Below, one piece after another: positions 1 to 8,285 of a DNA stretch of 34,573 bases. Both the position numbers and the translations under genes were made by a program. Each line of letters opens with the position of its first letter. Positions within the stretch are counted from its first letter, which is position 1. The notes beneath the pieces were generated by a model that searched no databases, was not told the DNA's origin, and was given only the letters and a program-made list of their open reading frames with translations. The DNA is taken from positions 1-34,573 of the forward strand of contig NZ_BCPY01000027.1 of assembly GCF_001544195.1 (NCBI RefSeq), in the 5' to 3' direction. The DNA is from Tetragenococcus solitarius NBRC 100494. GTDB taxonomy: Bacteria; Bacillota; Bacilli; Lactobacillales; Enterococcaceae.

Positions 1-40
1 AAATTTTGGATCAATTAATCACATGAAAAGGAGAAAGGAA

Positions 41-646
41 ATGAAAATAGTCGGAATTACAGGAAGCACTTCAGAACGATCAACGAATCGGAAGTTACTT
101 CAATTCATGAAAAAACATTTTTCAAAAAATATCCAAATGGAAATTTTTGATATTAAAGGATTTCCCGCATTTAATGAACCAGAAGAGCGGATAGCACCTA
201 TGGAAATCCGAGAACTATCAGATAAAATCGAAGCAGCAGATGGGGTGATTATTAGTACTCCTGAATACGATCATTCTGTTCCAGCGGCTTTAAAAAGTTT
301 GATTGAATGGCTATCTTATACTACAAAACCTCTAGTTGATAAACCAGTAATGATTACAGGGGCCTCACATGGTTCGTTAGGTTCTTCCCGAGCACAAGCT
401 CATCTTCGCCAAATTTTAGATGCACCAGAAGTAAAGGCTAGAATCATGCCCAGCGCTGAATTTTTATTAGGGCAGTCCTTACAGGCTTTTGATGAAGAAG
501 GGAATTTAAACGACAAAGAAAAAATTGCGGAGTTAGAAGATTGCTTTACCGAATTCCTTTTATTTGTCGAAATGACTCGTCATCTTCTTAAAGAGCGATC
601 GACTAGAAAAAAGGATGTAAATTCATTTTCGTGGAAAAACATATAA
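41..646 (+). CDS. NAD(P)H-dependent FMN reductase subunit (HcrA/CrdA-like)
   Basis: Single flavodoxin-like NADPH-dependent FMN reductase domain, 201 aa from the chosen start. It opens with the flavin-binding loop GSTSERSTNR and carries TPEYDHSVPAALKSLIEW, the family's second flavin-binding segment. I chose ATG 41 because AAGGAG lies 7 bases upstream; an in-frame ATG at 23 adds six residues but has no such site. It ends 21 bases before the next gene, whose N-terminal third is a clear paralogue of it. In the hydroxycinnamate reductases HcrAB (Lactiplantibacillus) and Crd (Vibrio ruber), a one-domain FMN reductase subunit of this kind partners the large flavoprotein. I infer that it passes electrons from NAD(P)H to, or docks on, the product of the next gene. 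Cytoplasmic, with no signal peptide. The family is sure; the role as subunit is inference. The promoter lies outside the window. Confidence 0.85.
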   Translation: MKIVGITGSTSERSTNRKLLQFMKKHFSKNIQMEIFDIKGFPAFNEPEERIAPMEIRELSDKIEAADGVIISTPEYDHSVPAALKSLIEWLSYTTKPLVDKPVMITGASHGSLGSSRAQAHLRQILDAPEVKARIMPSAEFLLGQSLQAFDEEGNLNDKEKIAELEDCFTEFLLFVEMTRHLLKERSTRKKDVNSFSWKNI

Positions 647-667
647 AAAGGAAAGGACAATGACAAA

Positions 668-3091
668 ATGGAATTGATTGGAATTGTTGGAACAAACGCT
701 GAAAAATCGAATAATCGACAACTATTACAGTTTATACAAAAACAATTTTCTGAGATAGCAACGATCGAAATCTTGGAGATAAAAAATGTACCTATGTTTG
801 ATGAAATAGATGATCAGACAAATAGCAAAGTGATTCAAACGCTAATGAAGAAAGTCGAAAAGGCAGATGGTGTGATTATTTCTACACCAGAGCATAATCA
901 TTCTATCCCCTCTGCTTTAAAAAGTCTTTTAGAATGGTTCTCCTATAAAATCCACCCGCTAGATGGGAAACCAGTCATGATTGTAGGAGCTTCTTATGAT
1001 GTACAGGGATCTTCTCGCGCCCAACTTCATTTACGACAAATTTTGGATGCCCCCGGGGTTAATGCAACAGTGATGCCTGGAAACGAATTTCTACTAGGTA
1101 AAGCTCATGAGGCTTTTGATCAGAATGGAAATTTAAAAGATGAAGGAACGCGTGAATTTTTAGAAAGTTGTTTTAGAAAATTTATACGTTTTACTGAAGT
1201 AGCAAATATTTTAAATATTCCAGAAGAAATTTCTTATCAAGCTGGGACCTATCAGGTCACCACTCCTGGACATAATGGTGACTTACCAATGTCTGTTACA
1301 GTCAGCAATGATCGTATTGAAGCAATTGATATCGACAACTCAGGGGAATCAGCTGGAATTGCGGATGTTGTATTTACGCGTATCCCAGAAGAAATTATTG
1401 AGGGGCAGACGTTGAATGTCGATGCCATTTCTGGAGCCTCTGTTACAAGTAAAGGAGTAATAGATGGAGTTGCTAAAGCGGTAAAACTCGCCGGTGCCAA
1501 TCCAGATATTTTGAAAAAGCGTCCTCAAGCTTTTAGTGCAATGGATACAGAAGATAAGGAGTATACAACAGATGTCGTCGTTATTGGAGGGGGCGGTGCA
1601 GGGTTAAGCGCTGCTGTTAGCGTCTTACAAGAGTCGCGAGAAGTTCTTTTGGTGGAAAAAGCAGCTTCTATTGGAGGAAATACGGTTCGTGCAGGAGGGC
1701 CAATGAATGCAGCAAAGCCTGAATGGCAAAAGACATTTGCCGCCTTACCAGGGGAAAGGAGTACCCTTGAAGAGATCCTTCAAATGGAGGACAAAGAAAT
1801 TGACACTGAATATCAAGAAGATTTTTGCTTGCTAAAACAGGAAATTACGGATTACTTAACAAAAACAGAAGGAGAAAAAGAATTTTTATTTGATTCACCA
1901 GTTTGGCATCGTATCCAAACTTATCTAGGAGGTAAAAGAACAGATCTAAATGGTACTACTATTTATGGAGATTACGATTTAGTGAAAACTTTAACGGACC
2001 AAGCTTTGGAATCTGTCGAATGGTTAGAAGATATTGGCGTTGAATTTGATAAGGACCAAGTAGACATGCCTGTTGGTGCAAAATGGCGTCGTGGTCATAA
2101 ACCATTAAAGAGCGTGGGCTATGCTTATATTGAAACACTAAAAAATTATATTGAAGAAAACGATGGAAAAATCATTACCGATACAGCTGTCAAAGAACTT
2201 CTTTTTGACAAAGGAAATGTTGTAGGTGTGGTTGGACGAGGTCGTAAAGGACAAAAAATCACAATTCACGCAAAAGCGGTTATTTTAACAACGGGTGGTT
2301 TTGGGGCAAATACGCAAATGTTGAAAAAATATAACACCTATTGGTCACAAATTGATGATGATATCAAAACATCCAATGCGCCTTCCATTACAGGAGATGG
2401 TATTCTACTTGGACAAAGTGCAAATGCTGGCTTAACTGGAATGGGCTTTTCTCAAATGATGCCTGTCTCCGATCCTAATACAGGAGCATTGTTTAGTGGA
2501 TTACAGGTTCCACCAGCCAATTTTGTAATGGTAAACCAACAAGGCAAGCGTTTTGTTAATGAGTATGAAAGCCGAGATGTACTGTCAAATGCAGCTATTA
2601 ACAACGGCGGCTTGTTCTACTTGATTGCTGATGAAGAAATTAAAAAGACAGCCTACAATACTTCACAAGAAAAAATTGACCAGCAAGTTGCTGAAGGAAC
2701 GCTTTTTAAAGGAGATACTATTGAAGATTTAGCGCTACAAATCAATATCGAACCAGAAATTTTAACAAAAACGATTGAAGAATATAATTCCTATGTTGAT
2801 CGAGGAAAAGATCTAGCCTTTGGTAAAAATGTTTTTGATTTAAAGGTGGAAAAAGCACCGTTTTATGCTACGCCGAGAAAACCTGCTATTCATCATACAA
2901 TGGGTGGTTTAAAAATTGACACTTCTACTCATGTATTAACAAAAGAAGGAAATATTATCGCTGGGTTATATGCTGCCGGTGAGGTTGCGGGAGGAATTCA
3001 CGCTGGGAACCGCTTAGGTGGGAATTCACTAGCAGATATTTTTACCTTTGGACGAATTGCTGGAAAAATATCGGTAAAAGAAACCTTGTAG
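668..3091 (+). CDS. Three-domain flavoprotein reductase of unsaturated carboxylates (HcrB/CrdB-like)
   Basis: 807 aa. Residues 1-185 are an FMN reductase domain ([18 protein letters not shown]). Residues 190-275 are an FMN_bind domain with [12 protein letters not shown] at 252-263, where Ser258 fits the residue that ApbE flavinylates through a phosphoester bond. Residues 300-807 are a fumarate-reductase-type FAD domain with the dinucleotide motif [12 protein letters not shown] (305-316), the ESRD arginine expected at the active site, HHTMGG and the C-terminal [12 protein letters not shown]. This domain order matches CrdB of Vibrio ruber and fits HcrB of lactobacilli, which reduce cinnamate and hydroxycinnamates with NAD(P)H. 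Acrylate, urocanate or fumarate remain possible substrates because the pocket cannot be read by eye. There is no signal peptide, so it acts in the cytoplasm, unlike the secreted fumarate reductases used for extracellular respiration. No apbE gene is in the window. Start ATG 668 follows AAAGGACAATGACAAA. Confidence 0.85.
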   Translation: MELIGIVGTNAEKSNNRQLLQFIQKQFSEIATIEILEIKNVPMFDEIDDQTNSKVIQTLMKKVEKADGVIISTPEHNHSIPSALKSLLEWFSYKIHPLDGKPVMIVGASYDVQGSSRAQLHLRQILDAPGVNATVMPGNEFLLGKAHEAFDQNGNLKDEGTREFLESCFRKFIRFTEVANILNIPEEISYQAGTYQVTTPGHNGDLPMSVTVSNDRIEAIDIDNSGESAGIADVVFTRIPEEIIEGQTLNVDAISGASVTSKGVIDGVAKAVKLAGANPDILKKRPQAFSAMDTEDKEYTTDVVVIGGGGAGLSAAVSVLQESREVLLVEKAASIGGNTVRAGGPMNAAKPEWQKTFAALPGERSTLEEILQMEDKEIDTEYQEDFCLLKQEITDYLTKTEGEKEFLFDSPVWHRIQTYLGGKRTDLNGTTIYGDYDLVKTLTDQALESVEWLEDIGVEFDKDQVDMPVGAKWRRGHKPLKSVGYAYIETLKNYIEENDGKIITDTAVKELLFDKGNVVGVVGRGRKGQKITIHAKAVILTTGGFGANTQMLKKYNTYWSQIDDDIKTSNAPSITGDGILLGQSANAGLTGMGFSQMMPVSDPNTGALFSGLQVPPANFVMVNQQGKRFVNEYESRDVLSNAAINNGGLFYLIADEEIKKTAYNTSQEKIDQQVAEGTLFKGDTIEDLALQINIEPEILTKTIEEYNSYVDRGKDLAFGKNVFDLKVEKAPFYATPRKPAIHHTMGGLKIDTSTHVLTKEGNIIAGLYAAGEVAGGIHAGNRLGGNSLADIFTFGRIAGKISVKETL

Positions 3092-3141
3092 AAATTTACT
3101 ATTGGTTTTTTTAAATATATGAAAATAGGTGGAGGAATCAA

Positions 3142-4338
3142 ATGGAAAAAACAATCAATCGATGGCAGATACTCGTAGCGTCTACTGCTGTTTTATTATG
3201 CACAGGAGCAATTTACGCTTTTAGTGTTTTTGCTGGACCTTTGAGCCAAGTAAAAGGTTGGTCAATGGAAGAAATTATGTTGGCTTTTACGATCAATGCA
3301 GCTGTAGGACCAATCACAATGGTTTTAGGTGGCTTTTTAACAGATAAAGGATTAGCAAAGTGGGTTATTGCGGTAGGGGGAGTCGCTTTTTCGCTAGGTT
3401 TTTTCTTAACCGGACTTGCGCAATCTCCGCTGATGCTTTATTTAACTTATGGTGTTCTTTCGGGGCTTGGTCAGGGTTTTGCTTATTCAAGTTGTTTAAG
3501 TAATACCATTCGTCTATTTCCAGATAAACGTGGCTTGGCTTCTGGATTAATTACGGCTGGCATGGGTGGCGCGGCAATTATTGCAGCTCCGATTGCGACT
3601 GCTTTAATTGAATCAAAAGATGTGATGTTTGCATTTAAAATGATGGGAATTACCTATCTTATTGTAGTATTAATTGCCAGTTTTTTCATAAAAAGGGCTC
3701 CTGAAAATTACAAACCAGAAGGATGGAGCGCCAAAAATCCTAGAACAACGAGAAATGCGTATGATAAAAATTGGCAAGAAATGCTGCGAACAAGGGAATT
3801 TTATTTGATTATTATCATGCTACTCGTGGGTTCTTTCTCGGGGCTCATGATTGCTTCAAACGCGGCAGTTATCGGTCAACAAATGTTTCATTTAACTATG
3901 CGTACGGCAGCCTTTTATGTAAGCTTGTATTCATTATGTAATTGTTTAGGACGTGTTGTTTGGGGAACGATATCTGACGTTTTAGGACGTGCTAAAACTT
4001 TATTAGTCATTTATACAGTTGTCAGTCTCTCTTTACTTGTGTTGACGTTTTTTTCCTCTGGCGGGGCATTTGCTGTAGGAATTATTGGGTTAGGATTATG
4101 TTTTGGCGGAGTAATGGGTGTTTTTCCGTCTATTGTTATGGAAAATTATGGTCCGATGAACCAAGGAACGAATTACGGGATCGTTTTTATAGGCTACTCA
4201 ACAGCAGCATTTTTTGGTCCTAGAGTTGCTTCAGCCATTGCAGAAAATAATCAAGGGAACTTTACAAATGCCTTTTACGTAGCGATTGTGTTGGCTATAA
4301 TAGGCCTGATCTTGGATTTTATATATATATACAAATGA
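3142..4338 (+). CDS. MFS transporter, oxalate/formate antiporter (OFA) type
   Basis: 398 aa with about 12 hydrophobic helices. The N-terminus has RWQILVASTAVLLCTGAIYAF followed by FAGPLSQVKGWS, typical of the OFA family, and the loop between helices 2 and 3 reads GGFLTDKG. A central loop around residues 185-215 is charged, and the second half repeats the motif as WGTISDVLGRAK. It starts 50 bases after the flavoprotein gene behind GGTGGAGG and is probably cotranscribed. By position it would import the unsaturated carboxylate reduced by the two upstream enzymes, or exchange it for the reduced product. This is an inference from context. OFA members carry small mono- and dicarboxylates, so an aromatic acid would be a new substrate. 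The C-terminus ends in a short IYIYK tail. Confidence 0.85.
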   Translation: MEKTINRWQILVASTAVLLCTGAIYAFSVFAGPLSQVKGWSMEEIMLAFTINAAVGPITMVLGGFLTDKGLAKWVIAVGGVAFSLGFFLTGLAQSPLMLYLTYGVLSGLGQGFAYSSCLSNTIRLFPDKRGLASGLITAGMGGAAIIAAPIATALIESKDVMFAFKMMGITYLIVVLIASFFIKRAPENYKPEGWSAKNPRTTRNAYDKNWQEMLRTREFYLIIIMLLVGSFSGLMIASNAAVIGQQMFHLTMRTAAFYVSLYSLCNCLGRVVWGTISDVLGRAKTLLVIYTVVSLSLLVLTFFSSGGAFAVGIIGLGLCFGGVMGVFPSIVMENYGPMNQGTNYGIVFIGYSTAAFFGPRVASAIAENNQGNFTNAFYVAIVLAIIGLILDFIYIYK

Positions 4339-4527
4339 AAAATAAAGCAATTTAAAAAAGTTTCAAATGAATCAAAAGATACCAAATGAAAACATTGTTT
4401 TGTGACAACCTTCATAAGTTAGACTTAAGAAGCTAACTTTTGGAGATTTAGCTTTGTTGTTTTTGTATTTTGATTATTTAATTTATTTTATTCAGTGAAT
4501 TATTAAAAGGTCATAATAGTAAATTAA

Positions 4528-4566
4528 GAAAGGGACGCTGAAAAATTCTTCAACGTCCCTTTTCTT
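4528..4566 (+). terminator. Rho-independent terminator downstream of the MFS gene
   Basis: Inverted arms AAAGGGACG and CGTCCCTTT enclose a second small stem TGAA/TTCA with loop AAATTC; a short TTTTCTTAT tail follows. It lies about 190 bases past the MFS stop, so the operon has a long 3' untranslated stretch. The A-run on the left arm would let it serve both strands. Confidence 0.75.
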
Positions 4567-4851
4567 ATACCGAAACAACTTGATTTTAGCGGAATATGAT
4601 AAGAATTTCAACTACAAGAGAAATGATTGTCAAAGTTTAAAAATAGAGGAGAAAATTACCTTCATAACTATTTTTTTATTCAAAAATGAAAACAGCTAAT
4701 TTTGCGTATATATAGTAGAGGAAGCCAAGCAGATTAACTCTAGAAAGGGACAAAATTAGGAGAATCTCGAAAAAAATAATATTGGGAAAAAATTACCGCT
4801 AACGAAGTCGATTTATATTTTATAATTATTGCAAATTTAAAAACCGAATAA

Positions 4852-4910
4852 TGGGTTCTCAGAAATTCCTTTTGAGAGGCTTTCGTATTGACCCATCATA
4901 TAAAAAGGGG
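4852..4910 (+). promoter_or_regulatory. Structured 5' leader of the ECF operon, possible riboswitch
   Basis: Arms ATGGGT (4852-4857) and ACCCAT (4891-4896) close a 33-base loop that has its own hairpin, CTCA(G)...TTTTGAG. The right arm is followed by ATATAAAAAGGGG, so ACCC could instead pair with the GGGG at 4907-4910, an arrangement typical of switching leaders. I do not recognise it as a TPP, FMN, preQ1, folate or cobalamin element. S-component operons often carry riboswitches, so a ligand-sensing role is plausible but unproven. Confidence 0.35.
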
Positions 4911-4950
4911 TAGGATATTTTTCATAGAGAAGAAATGAAGAGGTGTGAAA

Positions 4951-5499
4951 ATGAAAAAAGGTTTTTCTGTGCAAACGATCGTTGCCATTGGGATTGGTTC
5001 GGCTTTGTTTGTTATTTTAGGACGCTTTGTAACCATTCCATCCGGAATTCCGAATACAAATATCGAGACAACCTATCCTTTTTTATCCCTAATGGGAGCC
5101 CTATACGGACCGCTACCAGCCGCTTTAATTGGATTAATCGGACATACGCTTAAAGACTTAACTTATGGCTTTCCTTGGTGGACATGGATTGTTTGTTCTG
5201 GTCTTATTGGAGCCGTCTATGGTTGGGCTACGCGTAAAGTTGACCTTAAAAGTGGCGAATTTACTAAAAAAGCAATCATTTATTTTAATGTTGTACAAGT
5301 CATCGGTCATGCTGTTGTCTGGGGATTGATTGCTCCTACACTAGATGTCTTAGTTTATAGTGAGGCAGCTTCTAAAGTTTATGTGCAAGGATTATCTTCA
5401 ACTTTGCTAAATTCCATTGCCGTAGGAGTTATCGGAACACTTTTGATGAAAGCTTATGCTTCCACTCAAACCAAAAAAGGAAGTTTGAAAAAAGATTAG
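4951..5499 (+). CDS. ECF transporter substrate-binding S component (UPF0397 family)
   Basis: 182 aa, almost entirely hydrophobic with five or six helices. The N-terminus VQTIVAIGIGSALFVILGRF, the IPSGIPNTNIETTYPFL segment and GLIGHTLKDLTYGFPWWTW are hallmarks of UPF0397 / ECF-type S proteins. It captures a vitamin-like ligand in the membrane and docks on the EcfT-EcfA module encoded just downstream. The substrate of this family is not settled; some members are annotated for riboflavin. ATG 4951 is chosen because AGAGGTG sits 4-10 bases ahead; an in-frame GTG at 4945 would add two residues. A full terminator separates it from the ATPase gene, which would allow more S component than energising module. 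Confidence 0.88.
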   Translation: MKKGFSVQTIVAIGIGSALFVILGRFVTIPSGIPNTNIETTYPFLSLMGALYGPLPAALIGLIGHTLKDLTYGFPWWTWIVCSGLIGAVYGWATRKVDLKSGEFTKKAIIYFNVVQVIGHAVVWGLIAPTLDVLVYSEAASKVYVQGLSSTLLNSIAVGVIGTLLMKAYASTQTKKGSLKKD

Positions 5500-5506
5500 T
5501 TTTTTT

Positions 5507-5546
5507 GAAGATAAGGGGTTATTGGGGAGCCTTATCTTCTTTTTCT
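5507..5546 (+). terminator. Terminator between the S component and the ATPase gene
   Basis: Perfect 10-bp arms GAAGATAAGG (5507-5516) and CCTTATCTTC (5530-5539) with a 13-base loop, followed by TTTTTCTTT. It begins 8 bases after the S-component stop and ends about 40 bases before the next start, inside an otherwise tight operon. Confidence 0.85.
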
Positions 5547-5587
5547 TTGTAAAAATGAAGTAGAAACAAACATGTAGGAGAGTACGT

Positions 5588-7279
5588 ATGAACAAACTTG
5601 TTGTTGAATTTCAAAATTTTTCTTTTCAATACAATAGTCAATCTGAGCCGACTTTAAAGAATCTCAACCTAAAGATTAATGAGGGAGAAAAAGTGCTGGT
5701 TGTGGGACCTTCTGGCAGTGGTAAATCCACTTTTGCTCATTGTATCAATGGATTGATTCCTTATAAGTACGAAGGAGAGATTACTGGAAGCGCAAAGATT
5801 AAGGGGAAGGATCTACAAGAGACTTCAATTTTTGATTTGTCATTTGAAACAGGAACAGTCTTGCAGGATACAGATGGGCAGTTTATTGGATTGACGGTTG
5901 CCGAAGATATTGCCTTTGCTTTAGAAAATGACGCGGTAGAACAACAGAAAATGCAAGAAAAGGTTGCACAATGGGCGCAAACGGTTGGAATCGATCAGCA
6001 TTTGACTAAACGACCACAAGATCTTTCAGGAGGGCAAAAGCAGCGCGTTTCTATGGCAGGGGTATTGATTAATGAATCGCCGATCTTACTTTTTGATGAA
6101 CCCTTGGCAAACCTTGACCCCGCTACGGGAAAAGAGGCAATTGGCCTGATTGACGAAATCCATGAACGTAGCCAAACAACAGTGATTATCATTGAGCACC
6201 GCTTGGAGGATGCTTTAGCTAAACCTGTGGACCGCATTATTGTTTTTAATGATGGGGAAATAGTGGCTGATCAAACGCCCGATGCTTTGTTGCGTACAGA
6301 TCTGTTAGCTGCTAATGGAATACGAGAACCTTTATACTTAACGGCAATGAAGTACGCGGGTGTTGATTCTTCACACTTATCCTATCTTAATGAACTTTCA
6401 CCTGCCATTAAACAAAAGGTCATCGATTGGCAAGCAGGTTTGCCGGAAAAGAATAATAATACTTCCCGCCCGCCTATTTTTACTATGGACCAAGTGTCTT
6501 TTAAGTATCGTAAACAAGATCCCTATATATTAAACCATCTTTCACTAACTTTGCATCAAGGCGAAAAGGTGAGTGTTGTCGGAAAAAATGGGGCGGGAAA
6601 GTCAACTTTATTCAAAGCGATTTGCGGATTTATTCAGCCTTCTGGACAAATGAAGTGGGGCAATCAGTCCCTTGACCATGAAACAATCAAAGAACGGGCC
6701 GATAAAATTGGCTATGTCATGCAAAACCCCAATCAAATGATTTCGCAAAAGATGATTTACGATGAAGTAGCCTTGGGGCTAGTCCTTAGAGGAGAAGAAC
6801 CTGAACAAATCAAAGAGAAAGTTTTTCATGTCCTAAAAATTTGTGGTCTGTATCCTTTTCGTAACTGGCCGATTGCTGCGTTAAGTTACGGACAAAAAAA
6901 GCGCGTGACGATTGCGGCGATTCTTGTTTTAGAACCAGAGATGCTGGTGTTAGATGAACCAACGGCTGGTCAAGACTTTAAACACTATTCAGAAATGATG
7001 ACCTTTATTGAAGAATTAAACCAATTGGGAAAAACAATTGTGATGATTACCCACGACATGCACTTAATGTTGGAATATAGTAATCGTGCCTTAGTAATAA
7101 GTGATGGTAAACTCTTGGCTGACACGGATCCTATTGACGTTTTAACCGATGAGAAGTTGATTGAGCAGGCTTCGTTAAAAGAAACCAGTTTATTTACTTT
7201 AGCAAAACAACTGGAGCTAGAAAATCCAACGAACTTTATACGTAAATTTATCCAATATGATCGTGAGGTGCGCAGCTAA
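5588..7279 (+). CDS. ECF transporter double ATPase (EcfA1-EcfA2 fusion, YkoD type)
   Basis: 563 aa with two ABC ATPase domains in tandem. Domain 1 has Walker A GPSGSGKST (40-48), signature LSGGQKQR (146-153), Walker B ILLFDEP and switch His in IIIEHR (200-205). Domain 2 starts near residue 297 with Walker A GKNGAGKST (332-340), signature LSYGQKKR (432-439), Walker B MLVLDEP and ITHD. Most ECF systems use two separate ATPases; this fused form occurs with UPF0397 and YkoE-type S components. It powers uptake of the ligand held by the upstream S protein. Start ATG 5588 follows GTAGGAGAGTACGT. Its stop overlaps the next start as TAATG. No Walker residue is missing, so both sites look competent, with a slightly altered second signature (LSYGQ). 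Confidence 0.93.
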   Translation: MNKLVVEFQNFSFQYNSQSEPTLKNLNLKINEGEKVLVVGPSGSGKSTFAHCINGLIPYKYEGEITGSAKIKGKDLQETSIFDLSFETGTVLQDTDGQFIGLTVAEDIAFALENDAVEQQKMQEKVAQWAQTVGIDQHLTKRPQDLSGGQKQRVSMAGVLINESPILLFDEPLANLDPATGKEAIGLIDEIHERSQTTVIIIEHRLEDALAKPVDRIIVFNDGEIVADQTPDALLRTDLLAANGIREPLYLTAMKYAGVDSSHLSYLNELSPAIKQKVIDWQAGLPEKNNNTSRPPIFTMDQVSFKYRKQDPYILNHLSLTLHQGEKVSVVGKNGAGKSTLFKAICGFIQPSGQMKWGNQSLDHETIKERADKIGYVMQNPNQMISQKMIYDEVALGLVLRGEEPEQIKEKVFHVLKICGLYPFRNWPIAALSYGQKKRVTIAAILVLEPEMLVLDEPTAGQDFKHYSEMMTFIEELNQLGKTIVMITHDMHLMLEYSNRALVISDGKLLADTDPIDVLTDEKLIEQASLKETSLFTLAKQLELENPTNFIRKFIQYDREVRS

Positions 7280-8109
7280 TGCAAGAACAGCAGATACTAG
7301 GCTTTCATCCAGGGAATACTATTTTGCATCGTATCAATGCAACGGCGAAAATGATTTTCTTGTTACTAGCAACGGTAGCCTCTATGACAACCTATGATAC
7401 TCGTTATTTAATTTTGTTTAGTCTAGGTTCACTTGCTTTATTTAAAGTAGGAAATATCCGATGGTACCAAATTTCTTTTGTTATGAAATTCATCTTATTT
7501 TTTTCAATATTAAATGTTATCGCGGTGTATTTGTTTGAACCTGAATATGGTGTTACCCTGTATGGGACACGACATGTTCTTTTTGCTGGATGGGGCCGTT
7601 TTACCTTTACTCAAGAAGAATTATTTTATCTGTTTAACTTAGCATTAAAATATTTTTGTACAATTCCTTTAGCCATTGCTTTTTTATTAACCACAAATCC
7701 TAGTAGCTTTGCTTCAAGTCTGAACCGAATCGGTATTAGTTATAAAGTGAGTTACGCAGTCGCTCTGGCTTTGCGTTATATCCCAGACGTCCAAGAAGAC
7801 TTTTTTAGTATTTCGCGAGCTCAACAAGCACGAGGATTTGAAATGTCTAAAAAAGGAAAGCTATCTCAACGATTAAAAGGGATGGCCCAGATATTATTGC
7901 CCTTGATTTTTTCTAGTTTAGATCGGATTGATACCATTAGTACTTCAATGGAGCTGCGTCGTTTTGGACAAAAGAAAAACCGGACATGGTATGTAGCAGA
8001 GCCATTTACAGCAAAGGATTATATGGTCATTGCTTTTGGAATAATATTATTTTTAATTACCCTTGTTTTATTCCAAATTAATGGTGGAAGATTTTATAAT
8101 CCTTTTTAG
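7279..8109 (+). CDS. ecfT: ECF transporter transmembrane coupling protein EcfT
   Basis: 276 aa. Hydrophobic helices span residues about 20-130 and a last one near 250-270. The cytoplasmic coupling region contains the two EcfT signature helices: SRAQQARGFEM with the Ala-Arg-Gly motif and STSMELRRFGQ, which contact the grooves of the two ATPase domains. The FHPGNTILHRINATAKM start is typical of the CbiQ/EcfT family. It shares the A of TAATG with the ATPase stop, indicating translational coupling. With the upstream S component and fused ATPase it makes a complete dedicated (group I-like) ECF importer in one locus. No strong terminator follows; the next gene has its own promoter. Confidence 0.92.
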   Translation: MQEQQILGFHPGNTILHRINATAKMIFLLLATVASMTTYDTRYLILFSLGSLALFKVGNIRWYQISFVMKFILFFSILNVIAVYLFEPEYGVTLYGTRHVLFAGWGRFTFTQEELFYLFNLALKYFCTIPLAIAFLLTTNPSSFASSLNRIGISYKVSYAVALALRYIPDVQEDFFSISRAQQARGFEMSKKGKLSQRLKGMAQILLPLIFSSLDRIDTISTSMELRRFGQKKNRTWYVAEPFTAKDYMVIAFGIILFLITLVLFQINGGRFYNPF

Positions 8110-8204
8110 AAATGATAAAAAAGTGTTCGTGTTGGTATAAGCCACTTGTTTATATCAATGCGAATTTTTATGTTAAAAAATATAACATGTACCTTACAAG
8201 ACAA

Positions 8205-8233
8205 TTGACATTTAAAAAAGTTTCCATTACACT
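8205..8233 (+). promoter_or_regulatory. Promoter of the peptide-binding lipoprotein gene
   Basis: Consensus -35 TTGACA (8205-8210), a 17-bp spacer and -10 TACACT (8228-8233) predict a start near 8240, about 45 bases before the TTG start codon. This shows that the lipoprotein gene is a new transcription unit rather than part of the ECF operon. Confidence 0.75.
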
Positions 8234-8285
8234 AACAAATAATAGCTTGAATTTTCTAAAAATTCAGAACAAGGAGTTGGTCAAA

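Larger units (their letters stand above)
4339..4950. other. 612-bp intergenic region with terminator and ECF leader
   Basis: No open frame of coding character was found. From left to right it holds a weak hairpin at 4416-4439 (AAGTTAG / CTAACTT), a strong terminator at 4528-4566, an A+T-rich stretch with a TATAAT hexamer at 4821-4826 lacking a good -35, and a structured leader at 4852-4910 before the ECF genes. Confidence 0.6.

Noticed and set aside
4935-5153. 72-aa frame overlapping the S-component gene
   Set aside because: Out of frame with a recognisable membrane protein; the Cys/Trp/Arg-rich translation has no family resemblance.
8112-8285. Long N-terminal extension of the peptide-binding protein
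   Set aside because: It covers the TTGACA/TACACT promoter and would bury the lipoprotein signal peptide; TTG 8286 has a ribosome-binding site and a proper signal sequence.
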